Below, in pieces: positions 33,128 through 42,232 of a stretch of DNA of 64,000 nt; the first letter of the stretch is position 1; each line of letters starts with the position of its first letter. Location of the stretch: NCBI GenBank assembly GCA_050486405.1, contig JBJHDF010000004.1, positions 124,001-188,000 on the forward strand. The letters run 5' to 3'. This stretch comes from JBJHDF01 sp050486405. Lineage in GTDB: Bacteria > Pseudomonadota > Gammaproteobacteria > Pseudomonadales > Cellvibrionaceae. A model generated the notes under the pieces. It was not told where the DNA came from and searched no databases. It saw only the letters and a program-made list of their open reading frames with translations. The translations under genes were made by a program, and so were the position numbers.

Positions 33128-34312
33128 CTATCCGTAGACAATCTTCCCGCGCCGCAGTTGCGCTGCGGCCAGCAGCCAGGCCAGTACTGCCAGTGGCGCG
33201 GCAGTGAGCCAGACTTGCAGCAGGGCCAGCGACGGCAGCTCGCCGCCCAGCAGCAGCTCGCGGATGCCCACCTGCTGGGCCAGCACCGGCACCCAGTAGA
33301 ACCAGTCGGCCGGCACGCCCGGGCTGAACATGGTGAAGAAAAAGGGAACCAGCGGCAGCAGGGTCATCAGGCCGATATAGGTCTGGGCGTCCTTGAAGGA
33401 GCGGGCGAAAATCGCCACCAGCAGTTGCAGGCTCACCGCCATCAGCACGATGGGCAGGGTTATGGCGACTATGCCCAGATGCTGGCCCCAGCCCACGTCC
33501 ACGCGCAGGCCCAGTTGATTGAAGGGAATAAGCGCCATACACAGGCCCAATCCCACCAGTAACAGCCCCACCACCAGTAAGGTCAGCAACACACAGGTGA
33601 GCCACTTGCCCAGCATCAGCGCCGGGGACGAGGCCGGGGTGATCAGCAGCGATTCCAGGGAACGGCGCTCGCGCTCGCCGGCGGTCATGTCGGCGGAAAA
33701 ACCGACGCTGCCGATAAACGCGCTCATCAGGATAAACATGGGCACGGCGCCGAGCAGAAAGCCGGCCATGCGGCGGTCGCTGGCGACATTGCTCTCGCGC
33801 AGCACCACCGGCTGCACCAGTTCCGGGCTGACGCCTCGCGCCAGGATGCGCAGGCTCGCCTCCTGGCGGCTCCAGGCGTTGATCTGCTGGCGGACAAAAT
33901 GCAGGCTGCCGTGCACCGAGGGATTGGCGGCGTCGTACACCAGCCAGAGAGTGGCGGAACGGAACCCGGCGTACTCGGCGGCGGCGGCCTCGGGCACGAT
34001 CAGGCCGTATTCGATCTCGCGATTTTCCACGGCGGCGTAGATATCCTCGCGGCTCTCGTCCAACTCCACCCCCTGCTCGCGCAGCCAGTTCATCAGTTGC
34101 GGCAGATGTTCGGCGCCGGCCACCGCCAGCCGGGTGTCGCCGCCGGTGCCGCTCTGCCCCATATGGATGGCAAACAGGGAACTGCCGGCAAAGGCGAGAA
34201 TGAAATACACCGGCATCAGAAACGCCAGACGCAGGGAGCGCTTGTCGCGCAGGGCGTCCAGCACCTCCTTGCGCCAGACGGTGAGCACGGTGTGCCAGCG
34301 GGAATCAGCCAC
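33128..34312 (-). CDS. ABC-2 type exporter permease
   Basis: A 394-residue membrane protein with one N-terminal helix (LAFLMPVYFILAFAGSSLFAIH), a ~150-residue extracytoplasmic domain, and five or more C-terminal helices, the NatB/ABC2_membrane_3 plan. ERERRSLESLLITP is a typical family motif. It overlaps its ATPase gene by 8 bp. Substrate unknown; sodium or drug export are the usual assignments. Confidence 0.87.
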   Translation of the reverse strand: MADSRWHTVLTVWRKEVLDALRDKRSLRLAFLMPVYFILAFAGSSLFAIHMGQSGTGGDTRLAVAGAEHLPQLMNWLREQGVELDESREDIYAAVENREIEYGLIVPEAAAAEYAGFRSATLWLVYDAANPSVHGSLHFVRQQINAWSRQEASLRILARGVSPELVQPVVLRESNVASDRRMAGFLLGAVPMFILMSAFIGSVGFSADMTAGERERRSLESLLITPASSPALMLGKWLTCVLLTLLVVGLLLVGLGLCMALIPFNQLGLRVDVGWGQHLGIVAITLPIVLMAVSLQLLVAIFARSFKDAQTYIGLMTLLPLVPFFFTMFSPGVPADWFYWVPVLAQQVGIRELLLGGELPSLALLQVWLTAAPLAVLAWLLAAAQLRRGKIVYG

Positions 34313-35054
34313 GGGCCACCTCCTCCGCTCCGGTCAGTTTCACGAAAGCGTCCTCCAGATTACTTTCGCCGGCCCGCTCGACAACCTCGGCCACGGTGCC
34401 GTCGGCGACAATGCGCCCCCGGGCGATCAGGATCACCCGATCGCACAGGTTGTTGACTTCGTGCATCAGGTGACTGGAAAAGAGCACGCAGCGACCCCGG
34501 TCACGCAGGGTGAGCAACAGCTTGCGCACCGCCCGGGTGGTGATCACATCCAGGCCATTGGTGGGCTCATCCAGCAGGATATGGGACGGCTGGTGGACTA
34601 TGGCCCGGGCCAGGGCGGTTTTCATGCGCTCGCCCAGGGAAAAGCCCTCGGCCCGGCGTTCGGCGATGCCGGCCATGCCCAGCAGATCGATCAGCTCGTC
34701 GCTGTGCCGCTGCAGGTCGGCCTCGGCCATACCGTGCAGGCGGCCGAAATAGGCGATGTTCTCGCGGGCGGTGAGACGCCGGTAGAGACCGGTGTCGTCC
34801 GGCAGCACCCCCAGGCGGCGGCGCGCGGCGTTGGCCCGGGTCCGCACGTCCAGACCGTCCACCCGGATACTGCCGGCACTGGGCTCCAACAGGCCGTAGA
34901 TCAGGCGCATCAGGGTGGTCTTGCCGGCGCCGTTGAGTCCCAGCAGGCCGACGATCTGGCCGTTGGGCAGTTCCAGATTCACGTCCTGCAGGGCCTGGAC
35001 CAGGCCGCTGCGGGCGGTGCCGAAGTGCTTGCTGAGGTTCTGTATTTCAATCAC
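34305..35054 (-). CDS. ABC transporter ATP-binding protein
   Basis: A 249-residue ATPase partner of the permease. Walker A GLNGAGKTTLMRL, Q-loop, signature FSLGERMKTALARA (a relaxed LSGGQ), Walker B HILLDEPTNGLD and the switch His (SSHLMHEV) are all present. Start overlaps the upstream hydrolase by four bases. Confidence 0.93.
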   Translation of the reverse strand: MIEIQNLSKHFGTARSGLVQALQDVNLELPNGQIVGLLGLNGAGKTTLMRLIYGLLEPSAGSIRVDGLDVRTRANAARRRLGVLPDDTGLYRRLTARENIAYFGRLHGMAEADLQRHSDELIDLLGMAGIAERRAEGFSLGERMKTALARAIVHQPSHILLDEPTNGLDVITTRAVRKLLLTLRDRGRCVLFSSHLMHEVNNLCDRVILIARGRIVADGTVAEVVERAGESNLEDAFVKLTGAEEVARG

Positions 35055-36565
35055 GGTGCCGCGTCCTCCGGCTCGGTGCCCATATCCCGCAAGGGGGGCA
35101 GCGGGGCTATGGCCTGGATGCAGGTGGTATCCAGGTCGCGGTGATGTCCGGCGTCGACAAAGCGCTCAATCAGGCGCCGGGCGCAGCCGTGGTAGGTGAC
35201 GCCGTGGTGGGCGCCCGGCGCCACCAGGTGCAGGCCGTTGTCCAGGCCGGCGGCCATCTGCTCACCCCAGCGCGGCGGCGTCACCGGGTCCAGATCGCCG
35301 GACAGCAACAGCGCCGGCACCGGGCTGGTCACCGGCCGGTAGTACTCCTCCGCCATGGGCACCACCGGCCAGAAATCACAGATTTGTGTAAAGACGTCGG
35401 TCAGCTCCAGCCCCAGTAGAGGTTGCGACTGTTCCAACCCCAACTGCCGGACCAGGGAAAAATCCTCGGCGCAGACCACGCTGTAGTGCAGGGCCAGGTT
35501 GATGCCCAGTTGGGCCTGCTGACCTTCTGCCAGCAGCCATAGCACCGCCAGGGTGCTGTAGTCCCCCTCGTAGGCGCGGGCCACGGCCACCGGCAACATC
35601 CGGGACAGTTCGCGGCTGTAGAGCACCATGCGCAGCAGGCCGACAAACGCCTGATCGCTGAGTTGCACCTGGGTTTCCCGGCCACTGCGCGGGTGCGCCA
35701 GGGTGACGGACACCGGCTCCCCGGCCAGGCGCCGGACCACCGCCTCGGCCCGGGGCAGCAGCGGCCCCTGGGTCCCGGCGCACCAGGCATCGGCGGTGCA
35801 GTGCTCGTGCAACAGTTCCAGGGCACGGCCGGCGTCCTCGCCGCTGTGCCAGGGCAGTGCCAGGGCTACCGGCGCGGCGCCGTCGAGCACCACACTGCGT
35901 ACGCTGTCGCCGTGGCGGCGCAGCATCTCCGTGGCCAGGCGGGTGCCGTAAGAGATACCCCAGAGATTGATCTTGTCGTAACCCAATGCCCGGCGCACCC
36001 AGTCCAGATCGTCCGCCGCCTGCACCGTGGTAAACAGCGTCGCCGGGTGCTCCAGAGCTGCAGCGCAGTCAGCCAACGCTTCCAGCCAAGGGGCCAGATC
36101 CAGTAACAAGTCCAACCCTGGGCTACGCAACTCATCCAGATCACACGCCAGGGGCGCGGATTGACCGGTGCCGCGCTGGTCCACAAACACCAGATCCCGG
36201 GAGCGGCGGATATCGCCGAAAAAGTGCAGCAGCGTCTCTGCCTGCTCCACCGCCGCCTGTCCGGGGCCACCCACCAGCACGAACAAAGGGTCCGGTTCCG
36301 GCGCCGGGGCAATGGCCGGCAGCAACAATACATTCAGGGAGATCTGCTCGCCGTCGGGGTCATTCGGGTCAAGCGGCACCGGCAGGGTACCGCAGCGGGC
36401 ACCGCTGACCAGCGGTGGCTTGCCCGTTTCGGCAAAGCCGGGGCACAGGTCCAGCACCTGCTCCACAGCGTTACCCCGGGCGCTGCCGCCCCCGGGGTCG
36501 CAACCGACAATCAGGGCCAGGGCCAGGGAGAGAACCAGTCTCTGCAACGGAATGCTCACAGTCAT
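35051..36565 (-). CDS. Exported alpha/beta-hydrolase lipoprotein (TAP-like C terminus)
   Basis: A 504-residue protein with signal peptide and lipobox IVGC, then an alpha/beta-hydrolase fold: oxyanion-hole LVGGPGQAA, FVDQRGTGQSAPL, nucleophile Ser in WGISYGTRLA, Asp in SGDLDPVTPP and His in GAHHGVTYHG. The C-terminal part fits tripeptidyl-aminopeptidase (TAP-like) proteins, so it may be a periplasmic peptidase or esterase. It is between the AAA ATPase and the ABC exporter in one leftward operon. Confidence 0.85.
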   Translation of the reverse strand: MTVSIPLQRLVLSLALALIVGCDPGGGSARGNAVEQVLDLCPGFAETGKPPLVSGARCGTLPVPLDPNDPDGEQISLNVLLLPAIAPAPEPDPLFVLVGGPGQAAVEQAETLLHFFGDIRRSRDLVFVDQRGTGQSAPLACDLDELRSPGLDLLLDLAPWLEALADCAAALEHPATLFTTVQAADDLDWVRRALGYDKINLWGISYGTRLATEMLRRHGDSVRSVVLDGAAPVALALPWHSGEDAGRALELLHEHCTADAWCAGTQGPLLPRAEAVVRRLAGEPVSVTLAHPRSGRETQVQLSDQAFVGLLRMVLYSRELSRMLPVAVARAYEGDYSTLAVLWLLAEGQQAQLGINLALHYSVVCAEDFSLVRQLGLEQSQPLLGLELTDVFTQICDFWPVVPMAEEYYRPVTSPVPALLLSGDLDPVTPPRWGEQMAAGLDNGLHLVAPGAHHGVTYHGCARRLIERFVDAGHHRDLDTTCIQAIAPLPPLRDMGTEPEDAAP

Positions 36566-36573
36566 GATCCCGC

Positions 36574-38055
36574 TCAGGCCGGCACGGTGCGCTCGGCGGC
36601 CCAGTGGCGCAACTGCTGGATCTGCTCGGCCATCACCACCGACAGGGGGCTGGTGTCGTTGATCTCGCGCAGCAACTGCTCGGTGTTCATGGCGCCACCC
36701 TGGGCGGCGGCGCTGTAACAGGCGGCGACCACCGCCTGTTCGATCTCAGCGCCGGAGAAACCCTCGCTGGCGGCGCTGAGCTGTTCCAGGTCGAACTCCG
36801 CCGGGTCCAGACCCCGCTTTTTCAGGTGGATATCGAAAATGATGCGGCGCACCGGCTCGTCGGGGAAGTCGACAAAGAAGATTTCATCCAGGCGGCCCTT
36901 GCGGATCAGCTCCGGCGGCAGGCGGCTGATGTCGTTGCTGGTGGCGGTGAGGAACACCCGGTTCTTGCGCTCGGCCATCCAGGTCAGCAGAGTGCCCAGC
37001 ACCCGCTGGGAGGTGCCACCGTCGTTGTCGCTGCGCGACATGGCCTTTTCGATCTCGTCCATCCAGAGCACGCAGGGCGCCATGGCATCGGCCATTTTCA
37101 GGGCCTCGCGCAGGTTGCGTTCGGTTTCGCCGTGGTACTTGTTGTACAGGGCGCCCATGTCCAAGCGCAGCAGGGGCAGCCCCCAGGTGCCGGCCACCGC
37201 CTTGGCGGCCAGGCTCTTGCCGCCACCCTGCACCCCCAGCAGCATGATGCCCCGGGGCGGGTCCAGATTGCCGTTGCCCTCGGCGATAAAGGCCGCCTTG
37301 CGGGCATTGAGCCAGCGCTTGAGGTTGGCCAGACCGCCCACCTGGGAAAAGTCGGCGGTTTCGTATTCGAAGCTCATCACCCCTTCCATGTCCAGCAACT
37401 CGAACTTGGCCTTGTTCACCGCCGGGATGTCCGCCTCGGTGATGGCGCCGTCCTGCCAGATGGCAATGCGCACCAGCCGGCGCACGTCGCTGACGCTCAG
37501 GCCCTGGAGGTTGGCCACCAGCTTGCGCAGGGTGACGTTGTCGGTCTTCACCCGGACATTGCTGTTGCGGTCGGACCAGTTTTTCGCCTCCTCGCGGATG
37601 ATGGCCATGATGCGCTCGTCGCTGGGCAGCGACAGGCTGAAGGTAGCGCTGTAGCGCAGCAGTTCCGGCGGCAATTTCAGCTTGTGGCTGAGAAACACCA
37701 GGGTATGGGGCACCGCCAGGTGATTGAGGGCGATGTCCTTGATCAGCCGCACCAGTTGCGGCTGATCGAGAAAGGGGTGCATGTCGCACAGGGCGAACAG
37801 GCCCGCCTCGGCCCGGGCCTTGATGTGCATGAGCACCTCCCCGGGTTCGCTGTGGGTCGTGCCCTGCGGCACCAGTTGGGGGCCGAAGCCAATACGGGCC
37901 AGGCCGTCGGTGACGGACCAGCGCTGCAGGTCCTTGCCCTGCTGCCGGGCGGTACGCAGCAGCATATCCAGGGCCTTTTTCTCCTCGTGGGTCTCGATGA
38001 CCACCAGAGGGATGCGCGAATCCAGTATCAGCTTCAGATCGTTGGCATTGTCCAT
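36574..38055 (-). CDS. Ycf46-like AAA ATPase
   Basis: A 493-residue AAA protein. The N-terminal half is helical (VVIETHEEKKALDMLL). The C-terminal AAA core has Walker A GVQGGGKSLAAKA, Walker B VLWMDEIEK, sensor ATSND and Arg finger IRKGRLDEIFFVDFP. This is the layout of Ycf46, a family found in cyanobacteria and many bacteria and implicated in photosynthesis or inorganic-carbon responses, with no general role settled. First gene of the AAA-hydrolase-ABC operon, divergent from the solute-binding-like gene. Confidence 0.85.
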   Translation of the reverse strand: MDNANDLKLILDSRIPLVVIETHEEKKALDMLLRTARQQGKDLQRWSVTDGLARIGFGPQLVPQGTTHSEPGEVLMHIKARAEAGLFALCDMHPFLDQPQLVRLIKDIALNHLAVPHTLVFLSHKLKLPPELLRYSATFSLSLPSDERIMAIIREEAKNWSDRNSNVRVKTDNVTLRKLVANLQGLSVSDVRRLVRIAIWQDGAITEADIPAVNKAKFELLDMEGVMSFEYETADFSQVGGLANLKRWLNARKAAFIAEGNGNLDPPRGIMLLGVQGGGKSLAAKAVAGTWGLPLLRLDMGALYNKYHGETERNLREALKMADAMAPCVLWMDEIEKAMSRSDNDGGTSQRVLGTLLTWMAERKNRVFLTATSNDISRLPPELIRKGRLDEIFFVDFPDEPVRRIIFDIHLKKRGLDPAEFDLEQLSAASEGFSGAEIEQAVVAACYSAAAQGGAMNTEQLLREINDTSPLSVVMAEQIQQLRHWAAERTVPA

Positions 38056-38139
38056 GCTTGCATTTTCTCCGTTCTTGCCTTAGAAGGTAGGAACGCGCCA
38101 TGATAGCAGACTCGATTCGCGCCCTGTCAGGAGGACTTG

Positions 38140-38904
38140 ATGCAAGGCTGCGCCGCCACCCGGCAAACCAGCAGAAACCCCCGATTCGGTGCAAAGCTCA
38201 GGAGGGGGATTCTGCTCGTATACCTATTGGCCTGGGGCGCCACCGCTGAGACGCGCCCGCTAATTGTCTTCTCCTGCTGGGTTCCCCCGCAGTTCACCGC
38301 CTACGGCGAAATGGAAGTCCTCTATCGGGACGCCTTCGACGCCCTGGGCTATGACTTCCAGATGCAGCACAGACCCAGCCAACGCTCCCTGCAGGAAGCC
38401 GTGCACGGTGTTACCGACGGCGAGTGCATTCGCACCGGCAATGTGCTGACGCGCAGTGAAGACTTCGAACTGATTCGGGTGGACGCTCTGCTGGTGACTG
38501 CGGACCTGGAAGCCTGGGGCACCGAAAAGCCTGAGGAGTCAACCCGGTTCAGTTCCATGGCTGACCTGGCCCAGGGCGATTATCGCATCGGCTACCCCAG
38601 GGGCGCCGAAGCCGTGCCGGAACTGATCGCCCGATTTCAAGTGGAGAACACTCACCCGGTGGCTAACCCCGAGGTGGGACTGCGCATGCTGGCCGCCGGG
38701 CGGCTGGACTTTTACGTGGACACCGGCCCTGTTATTCGTATGACACTGCGAGAGATGGATTTGCCCGTGCCGCTTTACGCCGTTGGCAAACTGATGCCGC
38801 TGGAAGGTTATCCCTACCTGAACCGCCGTCACCAGCATCTGCTGCCGGATCTGGCCAGGGAACTGCGCGCGCGCCTGTCACCGGAGGGGCTCAGTCAGCA
38901 CTGA
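38140..38904 (+). CDS. Periplasmic solute-binding-like protein (SBP family 3 fold)
   Basis: A 254-residue exported protein. The ATG at 38140 is preferred (AGGAGG upstream; TTG precedes it). A basic N terminus and hydrophobic stretch (GILLVYLLAWGATA) form the signal peptide. The mature protein has features of amino-acid-type binding proteins: YGEMEVLYRDAFDALGYDFQ, and a hinge-region LAAGRLDFYVDTGPV. Such solo proteins often lack a transporter and act as sensors or in tripartite systems. Ligand unknown. Confidence 0.6.
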   Translation: MQGCAATRQTSRNPRFGAKLRRGILLVYLLAWGATAETRPLIVFSCWVPPQFTAYGEMEVLYRDAFDALGYDFQMQHRPSQRSLQEAVHGVTDGECIRTGNVLTRSEDFELIRVDALLVTADLEAWGTEKPEESTRFSSMADLAQGDYRIGYPRGAEAVPELIARFQVENTHPVANPEVGLRMLAAGRLDFYVDTGPVIRMTLREMDLPVPLYAVGKLMPLEGYPYLNRRHQHLLPDLARELRARLSPEGLSQH

Positions 38905-38931
38905 GGCACCCTTTTCTGCTAGACTGGGGCC

Positions 38932-39579
38932 ATGACCCGCACCCGACTCTCCCCGCTTGACCAACTCGTTGCGCAGTTTGATCGCGCCCTGCGCACCTGT
39001 ACCGGCGTCGATCGCGCCGAAGCCCGGCGCCCCTCGCCAGCCCAGGGCATGCCAGAGGCTGAACTCAGCGCCCGGGAGACGCGACACGCCGCTGGCCTGA
39101 TGCGCGTCAACCACTCGGGGGAGGTATGCGCCCAAGCCCTTTATCAGGGTCAGGCGCTCACCGCCAGACTGCCCACCGTGCGCCGGGAAATGGAGGAGGC
39201 CGCCGCTGAGGAGGTCGATCATCTGGTCTGGTGCGAGCAGCGGCTGGAAGCGTTGGGCAGCCACACCAGCTATCTCAACCCCTTGTGGTATGGCCTGTCG
39301 TTTGCTCTGGGCGCCGGCGCGGGATTGATCGGCGACCGGGTGAGCCTGGGCTTTGTGGCCGCCACCGAGCAGCAGGTGTGCAGGCACCTGGAGGGTCATC
39401 TGGCCAGCCTGCCGGAGCAGGACTTGCCCAGCCGCGCCGTGGTAGGTCAGATGCTGGAGGATGAGGCCAAACACGCCGACACGGCCCTGGCGGCCGGTGG
39501 TCTGGATTTTCCGGCGCCGGTAAAAGCCGCCATGACGCTGGTGTCAAGGGCCATGACCGCCACCAGCTATCGTCTATAA
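38932..39579 (+). CDS. coq7: 2-polyprenyl-3-methyl-6-methoxy-1,4-benzoquinone hydroxylase
   Basis: Di-iron hydroxylase of ubiquinone synthesis (DMQ hydroxylase), 215 residues. Iron ligands appear as the E and ExxH clusters: LMRVNHSGEVCAQALY, EEAAAEEVDHLVWCEQRL and MLEDEAKHADTAL. In pseudomonads coq7, osmC and vfr are close neighbours, as here. A 16-bp perfect hairpin follows the stop. Confidence 0.94.
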   Translation: MTRTRLSPLDQLVAQFDRALRTCTGVDRAEARRPSPAQGMPEAELSARETRHAAGLMRVNHSGEVCAQALYQGQALTARLPTVRREMEEAAAEEVDHLVWCEQRLEALGSHTSYLNPLWYGLSFALGAGAGLIGDRVSLGFVAATEQQVCRHLEGHLASLPEQDLPSRAVVGQMLEDEAKHADTALAAGGLDFPAPVKAAMTLVSRAMTATSYRL

Positions 39580-39582
39580 CTA

Positions 39583-39734
39583 ACCGCCCAATATTTCATC
39601 CCTGAAATATTGGGCGGTCGCCTATGAAATCCTGGCGCAACTGCGCGGAGTTGCTTGAATTTCATAGGCTCGCGCCCGGGCTTCGCCCGGCGGGCAGCAG
39701 AGCCCGCCCCGCGAGCGAAGCGAGTGCTTTGGGC
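39583..39734. repeat. Structured intergenic repeat after coq7
   Basis: Contains a perfect 16-bp hairpin with 4-base loop (39583-39598 / 39603-39618), then an 11-bp outer stem GCCTATGAAAT (39620-39630) / ATTTCATAGGC (39659-39669) enclosing an inner hairpin GCAACT-GCGCGG-AGTTGC (39637-39654), then the string GAGCCCGCCCCGCGAGCG... (39700-39734). A related copy is at 41983-42192, with the inner stem changed but still paired. No gene is evident. Confidence 0.85.
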
Positions 39735-39772
39735 GCATCCATGTGCTGCGGGTTACCGCTCTGCTGGCGCGA

Positions 39773-40192
39773 TCAGGTGTTCTCGATTTGATAATCGTGG
39801 GTGATCTCCACTCCCGCGGCCTCCAGCATGATGGAGGCTGAACAGTATTTGGTGGCGGACAGTTCCACTGCGCGCTTCACCTGACTTTCCTTGAGTTCCC
39901 GGCCCGATACCACAAAATGCAGGTGTATCCGGGTAAATGGCGATGGCACGCCCTCGGCCCGCTCGGCGCTCAATTCCACGCGGCAATCGGCCACCTGCTG
40001 GCGGGCCTTGCCGAGAATACTCATGACGTCAAAGGCGGAGCAGCCACCCAGGCCCAGCAGCAGCATCTCCATGGGCCGCACCCCGGTGTTGCGCCCGCCG
40101 TGATCTGGCGGGCCGTCCATCACCACCGAGTGCCCACTGCCGGATTCACCGAGAAACTGGGCGCCATCCACCCACTTGACTGTTGCCTTCAT
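39773..40192 (-). CDS. OsmC/Ohr-family protein
   Basis: A 139-residue OsmC-family thiol-dependent peroxidase-fold protein: SVVMDGPPDHGGRNTGVRPMEMLLLGLGGCSAFDV contains the first catalytic Cys in GGCSAFD, and VKRAVELSATKYCSASIML the second in KYCS. ATG 40192 has GAGG upstream. This YhfA-like subgroup sits beside crp/vfr in many gammaproteobacteria. Exact substrate unknown. Confidence 0.87.
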   Translation of the reverse strand: MKATVKWVDGAQFLGESGSGHSVVMDGPPDHGGRNTGVRPMEMLLLGLGGCSAFDVMSILGKARQQVADCRVELSAERAEGVPSPFTRIHLHFVVSGRELKESQVKRAVELSATKYCSASIMLEAAGVEITHDYQIENT

Positions 40193-40370
40193 GCTGACCT
40201 CTTGTACCAATAACCAATTCCGGAGAATCCGGACAACTTTTTCGCCGTGGCGCTGTCCCACAAAACGGCCGCCAGCTTATCACAGGGCGTCGCAAAGTGG
40301 ACATTGTCGCAATTTCCCGCTGCAAATGCGGCCATTTACCAACTTTTAGTAGACAACAGAATTCTCCGGG

Positions 40371-40430
40371 CTTATAACTGCAACATCACAGCAGCGCCTC
40401 AACCCCGCGACACTCCGGGGCTTTCTTGTT
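40371..40430 (+). promoter_or_regulatory. vfr leader with hairpin
   Basis: Upstream of vfr a possible -10 (TATAACT, near 40373) precedes a hairpin CCCCG (40403-40407) / CGGGG (40416-40420) followed by CTTTCTTGTT. This looks like a weak intrinsic terminator inside the leader, which could attenuate vfr. Confidence 0.4.
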
Positions 40431-40460
40431 GAGACAAATAATACGGAAAGGAGTTGAACC

Positions 40461-41096
40461 TTGGTCGCCGTCTCATTGACACCACAATTGAAAAACGTGG
40501 ATGAGTTTCTCAGCCACTGCCACCGCCGCCGCTATCCGGCCAAAAGCACCATCATCTACGCCGGAGACAAAAGTGACTCGCTCTACTACATAGTACGTGG
40601 CTCGGTCACCGTGTTGATCGAGGACGACGAAGGCCGCGAGATGATCGTCGCCTACCTGAACGACGGCGACTTTTTCGGTGAAATGGGTCTGTTTGATGCC
40701 CAGGACTCCCGCAGCGCCTGGGTGCGGGCCAAGTCCGAGTGCGAGGTGGCGGAAATCAGCTATGGCAAGTTCCAGGAGCTGTCCACCAGCCACCCGGAAT
40801 TCCTCTTCGCCCTGAGCACCCAGATGGCCCAGCGCCTGCGCAACACCACCCGCAAGGTGGGCGACCTGGCGTTCCTCGATGTCACCGGACGCGTGGCCCG
40901 TACCCTGCTGGACCTGAGCAAGGAGCCGGACGCCATGACCCATCCGGACGGCATGCAGATCAAGATCACCCGCCAGGAGATCGGTCGCATCGTCGGCTGC
41001 TCCCGGGAGATGGTGGGACGGGTACTGAAAACCCTGGAAGAACAGGGGTTGGTGGCAGTCAAGGGCAAGACAATGGTAGTCTACGGCACCCGTTGA
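40461..41096 (+). CDS. vfr: CRP/Vfr-family cyclic-AMP-responsive regulator
   Basis: A 211-residue homologue of CRP and Vfr. The N-terminal cAMP-binding domain has FGEMGLFDAQDSRSAWVRAKSE, in which the conserved Glu/Arg/Ser contact cAMP. The C-terminal helix-turn-helix is ITRQEIGRIVGCSREMVGRVLKTLEE, whose CSREMVGR recognition helix is that of CRP. Start is a TTG at 40461, 8 bases after AAAGGAG. The rare start and the leader hairpin would keep levels low. As a global regulator it may control many genes here, such as the cellulase. Confidence 0.94.
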   Translation: MVAVSLTPQLKNVDEFLSHCHRRRYPAKSTIIYAGDKSDSLYYIVRGSVTVLIEDDEGREMIVAYLNDGDFFGEMGLFDAQDSRSAWVRAKSECEVAEISYGKFQELSTSHPEFLFALSTQMAQRLRNTTRKVGDLAFLDVTGRVARTLLDLSKEPDAMTHPDGMQIKITRQEIGRIVGCSREMVGRVLKTLEEQGLVAVKGKTMVVYGTR

Positions 41097-41114
41097 AACG
41101 CACTGTAGCCGCCC

Positions 41115-41984
41115 TTGTCCGCAAAACTGTTACTCACCACCAACCGCAACGCCCCAGGCAGTGCCCTGGAACACGAGCTGGAACGTGAATCCTTCAATCT
41201 CTGCCTGCCGGAGCCAGATACCGACTGGGCGAATCCGGCCAGCGTGGCCCAGTGCCTCGCCCGGCACAAACCCGATGTGGTGATCAACTGCCTGGGCTGG
41301 GCCAATCGTCCGGATGAAGCCCAGCGCTCGCTGCTTACCCAGGCGGCGGAAAATCTCGCCCACCACTGTGGCGGCACCCCTCTGATTCACCTCTCCAGCT
41401 ATCGGGTCTTTGGCGGCGACAATAAGAGCAGCCACAGCGAGCGGGATCCCACCGGCCCCAACAGTGAGGCCGGTGTGGCCTTTCTGGCGGCGGAGCAGGC
41501 CCTGGCGTCCTCCCTGGACAAGTGGCTGGCGCTGCGCCTGAGCTGGGTGGTGAGCAGCTACGAAGACAATCTGCTGACCCGGCTGCTCTCGGATCTGGCG
41601 GAAAGCCGGCCGCTGCGACTCAACAAGCGCCTGCGGGGCGCCCCCACCCCGCTATCGGATGTGGCCCGGGTGGTAGTGGCCATTGTCAAGCAAGTGACCT
41701 GCGGCGCGGAAAACTGGGGCGTGCTGCAGTACTGCAGTAGCGACGCCTGCAACCAGGCGGAGTTTGGCCGCCAACTGCTGGCCACGCTACAGCAGCAGGA
41801 CCTGCTCTCCTCGGAGCCGGAGGTGGACGAGGTGGACGAGATGGATGAGGGAGAGCCGGTCAGCGCGGTGCTGAGCATTAGGCGCTGCCGGGACTGTTTC
41901 GGCGTCCAGCCCCGGAGCTGGCGGCCCAGCCTGCTGCCCATGATCAAGCAGTGGCTGCACAACAACCCCGGAGCCAGGTTTTAG
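41115..41984 (+). CDS. NAD(P)-binding SDR protein, dTDP-rhamnose-reductase-like
   Basis: A 289-residue extended short-chain dehydrogenase-like protein. PDVVINCLGWANRPDEAQ and LIHLSSYRVFGG follow the RmlD pattern; the usual catalytic YxxxK is not obvious, and an acidic insert (EVDEVDEMDEGE) lies near residue 240. It may be a non-catalytic member. Start is uncertain: a TTG at 41115 with no clear ribosome-binding site, 18 bp after vfr, so it is probably co-transcribed with it. Confidence 0.65.
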   Translation: MSAKLLLTTNRNAPGSALEHELERESFNLCLPEPDTDWANPASVAQCLARHKPDVVINCLGWANRPDEAQRSLLTQAAENLAHHCGGTPLIHLSSYRVFGGDNKSSHSERDPTGPNSEAGVAFLAAEQALASSLDKWLALRLSWVVSSYEDNLLTRLLSDLAESRPLRLNKRLRGAPTPLSDVARVVVAIVKQVTCGAENWGVLQYCSSDACNQAEFGRQLLATLQQQDLLSSEPEVDEVDEMDEGEPVSAVLSIRRCRDCFGVQPRSWRPSLLPMIKQWLHNNPGARF

Positions 41985-42192
41985 TAACCCGGCAATAACA
42001 GGCAATTGCTCCTGCATTGCCTGCAGAGCCTGCCCCGCGAGCGAAGCGAGTGCATTGGGCATACATGCCATCCTTGGCAATAAACATTGCCGGGTTACTG
42101 CGGCGCACGGATGCGCCGCCGCCGGGCGAAGCCCGGTCGCAAGCCCTCGAAATGTCAGGAATTCCGCGTAATTCCGCCAGCATTTCAAGGGC
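41983..42192. repeat. Structured intergenic repeat, second copy
   Basis: A 14-bp stem AGTAACCCGGCAAT (41983-41996) / ATTGCCGGGTTACT (42086-42099) encloses a string that matches 39700-39734 at 33 of 35 positions (42026-42060). Further on, GCCCTCGAAATG (42143-42154) pairs with CATTTCAAGGGC (42181-42192), one mismatch, around an inner hairpin GGAATT-CCGCGT-AATTCC. Read on the minus strand this inner part aligns base for base with the first copy, with compensating changes. Confidence 0.85.
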
Positions 42193-42232
42193 GCCAATTA
42201 AATAGATCAGGACGATATATTTAATTGTTAGG

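Noticed and set aside
36604..38103. 499-codon plus-strand frame opposite the AAA ATPase gene
   Set aside because: Shadow frame; the minus-strand product has Walker A, Walker B and Arg-finger motifs.
40247..40432. 61-codon plus-strand frame upstream of vfr
   Set aside because: It overlaps the leader hairpin, has no ribosome-binding site and no recognisable product.
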